Under the pieces are notes generated by a model. That model ran no database searches. It saw nothing but the letters and a program-made list of their open reading frames with translations, and was not told where the DNA came from. Below, piece after piece: positions 57,801 to 64,000 of a stretch of 64,000 nt of DNA (position 1 is the stretch's first letter; each line of letters starts with the position of its first letter). A program made the position numbers and the translations under genes. Source of the stretch: Closterium sp. NIES-65 (taxonomy: Eukaryota > Streptophyta > Zygnematophyceae > Desmidiales > Closteriaceae); the NCBI GenBank assembly GCA_948144175.1, contig CANXME010000388.1, positions 39,572 to 103,571 on the forward strand, written 5' to 3'.

Positions 57801-60484
57801 TGTGCTTGCCAACCCTGAGTCGGACTCTCTTCGTACTGCCAGTCCTACTGTCACGCGTCTCCTTGCTACTGTCGTCACTGACCCCTCCTTTGAGTCCACT
57901 GCTACGTCTGCTCTTGTTCCTGAGCTCGTCGACTTTGCTGCTCGCTGTCGTCTAGACTACGCTGCTAGTCTTGTTGCTGAGTCTGCGTCTGTCTGTCCTC
58001 CGTCCGTCGGGGGTGAGTGTGCTCTTGGCACGGACGTCCTTGAGGACAGGCAGGAGGAGTTCCAGTGTCTTGCTGCAGCTTCACCTCATCTCGCGTCCGT
58101 ACTGCTTACCCCTGAGGGAGACGCGGATGCACTAGACATCCCGATTCCACGCTCTTACGCGGAGGCCGTAGAGGGTCCCTACTCCTCTCAGTGGCAGGCA
58201 GCTATGGATGCAGAGATGGCTTCCTGGAAGTCCACAGGCACCTACGTTGACGCGGTTCCCCCTCCTGGGGCGAACATCGTCAGTGGCATGTGGATCTTCA
58301 GGGTGAAGCGGCCGCCGGGCTCTCCACCTGTCTTCAAGGCGCGGTACGTGGCTCGTGGCTTCAGTCAGCGGCAGGGAGTTGACTACTTTCAGACCTTCTC
58401 TCCCACCCCGAAGATGACCACTCTTCGGGTGCTGCTACACGTAGCCGCTCAGCGTGACTACGAGCTTCACTCACTTGACTTCAGCACTGCTTTCCTGCAG
58501 GGTAGCCTGCACGAGGAGATCTGGCTGCGCCATCCACCTGGCTTTACTGGGACTTTCCCTCCTGGCACCCAGTGGAGCCTCCGACGGCCAGTCTACGGTC
58601 TCCGCCAGGCACCGCGCGAGTGGCACGACACACTGAGGACTACACTTGCGGCTCTTGGGTTTGCTCCCTCTACTGCTGACCCATCGCTGTCTCTACGCAT
58701 CGACACCTCTCTGCCGCCGTTCTACATCCTCGTGTACATCGACGACTTGGTCTTTGCCACAGCTGACACTACTGGACTCGCCCACGTAAAGTCTGAGCTG
58801 CAGAAGAGACACACGTGCACAGACCTGGGTGAACTGCGCAGCTACCTTGGCTTGCAGATCACCCGGGACAGAGCACGCTGCACCATTACCCTGACTCAGT
58901 CACACATGGTGCGGTAGGTCCTTCAGCGCTTCGGCTTCACGTACTCCTCGCCTCAGGCCACTCCTCTGTCTACTCGCCACTCGCTCTCAGCTCTGCCTTC
59001 GGATGAGTCCGTAGAGTCGAGTGGCCCGTACCCAGAGCTTGTTGGCTGCCTCATGTACCTGATGACCTGCACTCGATCTGACCTTGCATACCCTCTTAGC
59101 ATTCTTGCACGCTATGTTGCTCCTGGGAGACACAAACCAGAGCACATGGCTGCAGCGAAGAGGGTGTTGCGCTACTTGTGCAGTACGTCGGGCATGGGGC
59201 TAGTGCTTGGAGGGCGGAGTCCAGTGGTCCTCACTGGGCACGCGGTCGCTTCTTGGGCAGACGACCTGGCTACGCAGCGGTCGTTACAGGGTTACACCTT
59301 CAGCCTTGGTTCCGGCTTTGTTTCGTGGCGGGCTACTCGCTCGTCTTCTGTTCTCGGCTCCAGTTGTGAGGCTGAGATCTACGCCGGGGCCATGGCTGCA
59401 CAGGAGCTTCGCTGGCTTACCTACCTGCTGACTGACCTCGGAGAGCCGCCTCGTTCTCCTCCGGTGCTGTACGTAGACAACAAGGCCATGCTAGCCTTGT
59501 GTCGGGAGCAGCGCCTGGAGCACAGAACCAAGCACATTGCTCTCCGCTACTTTCTTGCTCGTGAGTTGCAGCAGCGTGGTCAGTTGCGACTTGCGTACGT
59601 GGCCTCTGAGGCCAACACTGCTGATGTTTTCACCAAGGCACTTCCGCCTTGTGATCATCAGCGCTTCTGCACTCAGCTGGGTCTTGTGCCTGTCTTGCCT
59701 CACTTGCTCACCCCTTGACCTTGCTTGTACTCTTACATATATATATACCTGCTCTTGCTTGTTTAGCCTTATATATATATATGTGTACTCCTGCATGTGA
59801 ACTGGCCTTGTGGCCTTGACCTTGTGCTCGGACTGTGTGGTGACGTTGTGATCCACCCTGAGCTTTGTCTGCTTTGCCTGAGTGGTCTTGTGACCCCTTG
59901 TTCTCCCCCACTTTGCCTATGGGGGTGTATCAAATTATAATATTGTGTAGGCTATAGTGGGGTAGCCTATATGGGGTACACATTTCTAGGGTTGCATATT
60001 TGTATCACTTCCATTCCTTAGTCATTCATTCTCGTTCACATCTTCTCACAACATCATCTGGGCGTTCGGTAAAAATAAGAAGTTTGAGGCCCACACTCCG
60101 ACCAACCGGTGAGTTTCGTCCCTCTAAAATCCGAGTGAAGAGACAAAAAAAAAAAAAGTCACTGCCCTGAGCAGGTGTCGCTGCTGGATCGAGCGATCGA
60201 AAAATGTCATGTCGTGAGCAGGTGTCGCAAGTTTTCTATGGCCGCTTTCTGCCCTCCCCTTAAGTTCGCCCCAGCAGGGTGTGTTCATCATCCCTTTCTT
60301 CTCCACCTCCCCAGTTCAAGCTCCATGCACATTTACGTTGTTTAATTTATACAGTGCGCCTCTGACTCATCTGGTGCATCCAACCGTGCTCTGGGGGGCT
60401 TGCTAACTCGCTAACTTTCTCTCCGTGTTGCCCTTTGTTTACTGGAGTGGTTACAAGTCCGTGTATCTCTCATGCGCCGCCTGA
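51892..60484 (+). CDS. D4: DOMON gene disrupted by copia E
   Basis: Exon 1 is 51892-52157: signal peptide MARTFLICLMIVLLVAPSVFA, then a His/Gly-rich linker and C72. Exon 2 starts at 52390 (LLFHWMVSGSTLNAAIEA, GSM with Met128) and is cut at 52712 by copia E. It resumes at 60054 (IIWAFGKNKKFEAH, His210) and ends at 60108. Exon 3 is 60448-60484 (RGYKSVYLSCAA, C224). Leaving out the element and one TSD copy, the frame is continuous for 226 residues. Intron 1 and the last intron match D1/D2 in position and phase 2, but D1/D2 intron 2 is absent: the equivalent VKF codons are contiguous. The putative Met and His ligands and the Cys pair are kept, so the gene was probably functional until the insertion. 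ATG 51892 and 51901 are both possible starts. Confidence 0.8.
52713..52833 (+). repeat. Copia E 5' LTR
   Basis: TGTCAAATTATAATATTG to CATCTTCTCA. Contains the TAGGCTA..TAGCCTA inverted motif. Confidence 0.95.
53030..53490. repeat. 21-bp tandem repeat in copia E leader
   Basis: About 22 units of CCCTACCTCGCGGCCCCGCC with few substitutions. The long ORFs seen here on both strands are products of this 21-bp (seven-codon) period. Confidence 0.9.
53818..59718 (+). pseudogene. Copia E gag-pol with four in-frame ambers
   Basis: Gag starts MASPSVLAFDAEGR at 53818 with WVDDLQLFLQCD and TLYDAVVARYSSP, followed by about 80 residues of nearly pure Gly, a Gln run, and a CG..HPTQRCFGRL zinc-like motif. 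Protease reads DSEA (55351-55362), with the active-site Gly lost. Pre-integrase, integrase (LHMDVWGP, VVDDYSR, NGIAERRIG), Gly/Ala/Glu repeats, RT with YIDD (58735-58746) and RNase H to 59718 follow. The only breaks I see are TAG codons at 55705, 56137, 56812 and 58915; the reading frame is preserved across all four. Confidence 0.88.
59928..60048 (+). repeat. Copia E 3' LTR
   Basis: First dinucleotide is TA instead of TG; otherwise one further difference from the 5' LTR. Confidence 0.95.
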
Positions 60485-61075
60485 GAACGCTTCATAGCTG
60501 GGCATAGGCTATTGCGCCAAACTGCAGATAATGGTCCACCAGGATGGCTAAAGTAGGTTCCTGCCGTTGTAGTGTAGCGCATCTAGGAAGCATGAGTTTT
60601 ACTTGGATGACGATGGCCAGTTCCCATTGCCCATCAGAGTCATCCTATCAGTTGTCTCGTCCATTTCTTATTCGAATTAGTTTGTTATAGACAGGAAGGA
60701 TTTGGTTCAGAGTTTCAGTCACCCTAAAACCAAATCATATGAACACAACAAGAATAAACTTACCCTAAACAACCACACCCATCTGTGAGAATTTTTTTTT
60801 TCAACAGAAACACACAGTTTACTGCATAGACACCGAAGCACCTACAGCCATTCGTGAAACCCACTGGACCTAAACCTTGCCCGCCATAGTGTTTCTGAAA
60901 AGGAAAGGGAATGAAGAAAGAAAGGGAGAAGGAAAATGAAACTGCCAAAAAGAACCCAAATGCAGCACACATAAAACCCCCACTAAGATACCCAATCAAA
61001 ACGCCCAGTCAAGACACCCCATCAAGACATCCCATCCCACACCCCATCCCCCCCCCCCCCCCCCCCCCCCTTCAA
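60485..61075. other. Downstream of D4, no gene
   Basis: No coding evidence. Contains repeated CCAATCAAAACGCC / AGACACCCCATC-type phrases near 61000 and a run of 23 C at 61048-61070, just beyond the 3' end of the minus-strand RT gene. Confidence 0.5.
61048..61070. repeat. Poly(C) tract of 23
   Basis: Uninterrupted C run, poly(G) on the minus strand, immediately past the stop of the RT-nuclease gene. Confidence 0.9.
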
Positions 61076-63966
61076 TCACATCAACGTATCGACCATGTAC
61101 GTGGCCTCCACCCAGAGAGCCCCGCCTTCCACATCGACATCGTCCCTCTCCCGATCCACCAAATCTACGTTAATCCCCCCCATGGAAGACGCTGCTCGAA
61201 GCAGGATGACACGGGCTTGCGCCCGTTGTAACGCCACCCCGATGAGCGCCTTCAGTGACCCTAAAAGATAAGCCGAAAACACAGAGTCGTCCTCTCGACA
61301 AGCCCCCTGCGACACAGCTAGTCCCACGTGCGCAACTCCCTGCTGACGAAGCCACCACTGAAAACGACCGCCGATACACCCCCACGTCTCAACTATCAAA
61401 GGGGTGAACTGCACGCCCCGGTTGCGTGCAAGCAGAGGCGCGTAGTCACTCGTTTTGCGGCGCTCCCACTCCCTTGCCGCCACACCTATTTGACGCCCGC
61501 ACTGTCCCAAGCAGTGATGGAGACAGCGATAGCGGGCCTGCGACGCTGATCTCTAGGGCGTGAGCCTCTCCAGCCATTGGACGTCGCACCGCCACATCAA
61601 CCCGCTTCCCATGCAGCATCACACTATCCTCCATTGTCACCACCACCCCCCCCCCCCCCCCCCCCCAACGCCTTAGAGATCTTCGCCACCGCAAACTTCA
61701 CCTCATCATGCACCCGAGAAGGACCATGCTGATGCCTGCATCTCAGGGCATGGTGCGGCCCTGCTGGGTCAACAAACGCTGTGCCACAAACACACCTCCC
61801 CGCCACCTGCAGCTGCTGGATTGGGAGGCAGAGCCGTATAGCAGCAGCAATGCCCCACTCAGCTGCAGTGAATGTGAGATCTGAGTGAGCCGGAACCGCC
61901 GAAACCCATGCACCTGCCCCCGGGCCCTGAAGGGATGTGAAACGGGCCAAGGTGGCATCGTCACGAGCCAAGCGGCGCAGTGCCTGGAGCTCCTCTACAG
62001 CTAACTGCCGCTGCCGCGCCTGGAAAAGCCGAATAGGAGGGGCCGCTACACACAGAGGTAAGCCCGGTATCTCTTGGCGGATAGGCGCTGGCAGCTGCTC
62101 AAGAGCCTTGACAAACCACGGGTCAAGAGGCCGCCGCCCGGATCCCGAACCCTCCGAGACGCACAGGGAGATGCAGCTGTATGCGTGCGCGCCTAGACCG
62201 GTCGGGGTCCTGCTCCCAAGTGCCAGGTGGAAAAAGCTGCTCAAAGCAATCCTCTAAACAGCTTGTCCCAATCCCTAAAAGCCTCGACTACCTCGGGACG
62301 CGGCGGCATAGTCCGGGCGAGGTACATCGGCCGCGCTGAAACTGCAATGGCGAGGAGGTGTGAAGCCATCTGGGGGTGGTCGAGCAAGGGGAGCCATGGC
62401 AGTGGCGCGTGCAACTGTCGAAGCCGCTCCCGTAGCCAGACCACCTCCCAAACCTCCTCTCCAATAGGCGCGCCCACCACAGTAAGACCCTCATCCACCC
62501 GGTGCATCCCCAATGGCAGTGCCCACTCCACCTCCTTGCCCTCGCGCTCCCAAAACCGGCACTTGTGCGCCAGCACCTCCAGCCCCACCCACTCCAACGC
62601 TCCTAAAGCACCCCAAAAGCCTCCAGAATCCTAGCCGCTGGCCCCAAAATATAGGTATCGTCTGCATAGCTGAGAAAAGCAGGTCTTTGAACTCCCTAAT
62701 AACCGGCTCCATCACCTGCTGCTGAGTGAACGCGAAAAGAAAAGGGCCAAGCAGGTCCCCCTGCCTCGATCCCCGTGCTGACTCGAGGCTCTGTACGAAA
62801 GGGCCTACTCGGAGGTACAGGTCGCTAGGTGTCCCATAAAAGACACGCAAGAATGGGATCATCCCTGAGAAAGGCGACTCCCCCAGCCCATCGAACATCA
62901 CATGACGGTGAAACGAATTGAAGGCGTTTGCGACGTCTATCTGTAGCGCACACCAGTCGGGTGAGTGGCCAGCGCTGACCGGAAAGAGTGAGTGAGAATC
63001 TCCGCCCCGACACTGGTGCCCGCTCCCAGCTGGTTGCACGGCAGGAAGTAGGAAACCATTGCAGGGCGGAGCGAGATGCAGAGAGCTCGAGCAAGGATAT
63101 GAGGAAGCACCTCCCCGATCGCCATCGGCCGGACGTCGCCGTTAAGCTTGGAAAGCGCGACTAGGTTGGATGCGGCGAGCCACGGCCGAGCCCGCTCGGG
63201 GACCTGTCCTGCCACCCATTGGTTGAACACTTCCAACAAGTGGGAAAGGCAGGAAGGTTCAGTGAGGAAGGTGTCGCGGAGATGCTCTGTGACCCACCCC
63301 GATGGCCCTGCTGCTGAAGCTCGAGCGGCTGTATGGATAGCTCTGGCCAGGATGTCGGTCGTGAGTGAAGGCCGCTGAGCAGTATCGATAGTGAAATCGC
63401 GGACCCACTGTGGTACCTCGCCAGCGCTAGCTGGGTGCTTCTCTCGCAGCGGACTGCACCATGACCTCAGACGGTCGAGCCAACTCCCCTGCTGTAAGGC
63501 AGGCCAATCCACGGCTCCACTCCCCCACTTTGCACCGAGATCGGCTCCGTGACAGGCGGATGGCATCCGGGTCCTGGTCAGAGCAAGTGTAGGAAAGTGG
63601 GCAAACTGCTCGCCGCGCCGCCACCATGGCAGAATCGAACAGCTCCCGCCACCTCCCCTCCCAGAACGCACCCAACCGCTCTGTGATCAGCGCCTTCTGA
63701 CCTATGCCTGGCTTGGGAGGCATGGCTAGGATGAGGCGCGGAAACGCCAAGAGTAGGAGGGTAGCGGCTTCATCTCCCGGCTGGCTCTTCAAGCGCTTAA
63801 GGATGCAATAGAGCGCGTCTAAAACCCCCGACCTGGCCCGCTGTGGGATCCGGCGCACTGTCCTCCCTCCAACCGCCTCCACGCTGAAAAATGTTTCCCT
63901 TTCCATGACGTAACCCCAGCGCACGCCTCCTCCCCAAATTCCCGCTGGTGTCGATCGCTCCTGCAT
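61076..63966 (-). pseudogene. Non-LTR-type reverse transcriptase with C-terminal nuclease-like domain
   Basis: Minus strand, from the right edge leftward. The N-terminal part (63966-63427) includes VGEWSRGLACLTAGELARPS. RT motifs follow: SGWVTEHLR, NGDVRPMAIGEVLPHILAR, QLGAGTSVGAEIL (63.4-62.95 kb), then LQIDVANAFNSF, RQGDLLGPFLFA (to 62.7 kb) and YADD (62668-62657). A zinc motif CVCG...HHALRC lies near 61.8 kb. A nuclease-like segment RVDVAVRRP...HALEISV (61.6 kb) and FTPLIVETWG (61.4 kb) fits a PD-(D/E)xK fold. At least three frame changes are needed (near 63.4, 62.95 and 62.7 kb), plus one at the poly(C). The upstream start may lie beyond the window. Confidence 0.75.
61646..61666. repeat. 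Poly(C) tract of 21 inside RT gene
   Basis: Minus-strand reading gives a Gly run (ALGGGGGGGGGD). The frame before and after the run differs, so the tract is a likely site of a length error or slippage. Confidence 0.9.
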
Positions 63967-64000
63967 GTCGGCTTCTCCACCAGAGACGGAATCGAGCCGA

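Larger units (their letters stand above)
52713..60048 (+). mobile_element. Copia E: full-length LTR retrotransposon inside D4
   Basis: 7,336 bp. The LTRs, 52713-52833 and 59928-60048 (121 bp each), differ at two positions. TSD is CAACA (52708-52712, 60049-60053). The primer site reads TGGTATTGAGC, one base short of canonical. The polypurine tract CCTATGGGGGTG is intact. Among the full-length copias here it is the least diverged by LTR comparison, consistent with a recent insertion. Confidence 0.95.

Overview
This is a stretch of eukaryotic nuclear DNA dominated by transposable elements. Genes carry short GT-AG introns, most copia coding is C/G-rich, and the copia and hAT proteins are plant-like. 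A green-lineage genome, probably a streptophyte alga, fits best. That is inference from style; no marker gene identifies the species.

The host component is a small cluster of four related genes for secreted single-domain DOMON proteins (D1-D4), similar in plan to plant AIR12. D1 (7286-8787, minus) and D2 (11626-13377, plus) look complete. D3 begins at about 14.1 kb, and its last two exons lie at 41.4-41.8 kb, about 26 kb away. D4 (51892-60484, plus) is split inside an exon by a 7.3-kb copia element with a clean 5-bp target duplication. A conserved Met, a conserved His and a terminal Cys pair can be followed through the intact copies, suggesting a secreted heme-b protein.

Mobile elements, left to right: a partial minus-strand copia (1-1729); a structurally complete hAT with 15-bp TIRs, an 8-bp TSD and an intact five-exon transposase (1840-5868); a hAT-type MITE (6095-6747); a Mutator-like element that is almost all TIR, two 383-bp arms around a 48-bp loop with a 9-bp TSD (9359-10172); and a large Plavaka-like (CACTA-related) region on the minus strand with a multi-exon transposase (15668-19678) and several unrecognised neighbouring ORFs up to 33.9 kb. 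That region is itself interrupted by a 377-bp TRIM (18677-19053) and copia A (23042-29436). Further right are a minus-strand copia C (about 34.9-41.1 kb), copia B (42358-49793), a deleted copia D (50469-51388), copia E (52713-60048), and a decayed non-LTR-type reverse transcriptase gene on the minus strand running toward the right window edge.

All copias share 104-135 bp LTRs, a conserved polypurine tract, a GC-rich leader with tandem repeats that differ between copies, and repeated amber stops at former glutamine codons. None of the copia copies here has an intact polyprotein. The hAT is the only element that looks capable of autonomous movement.
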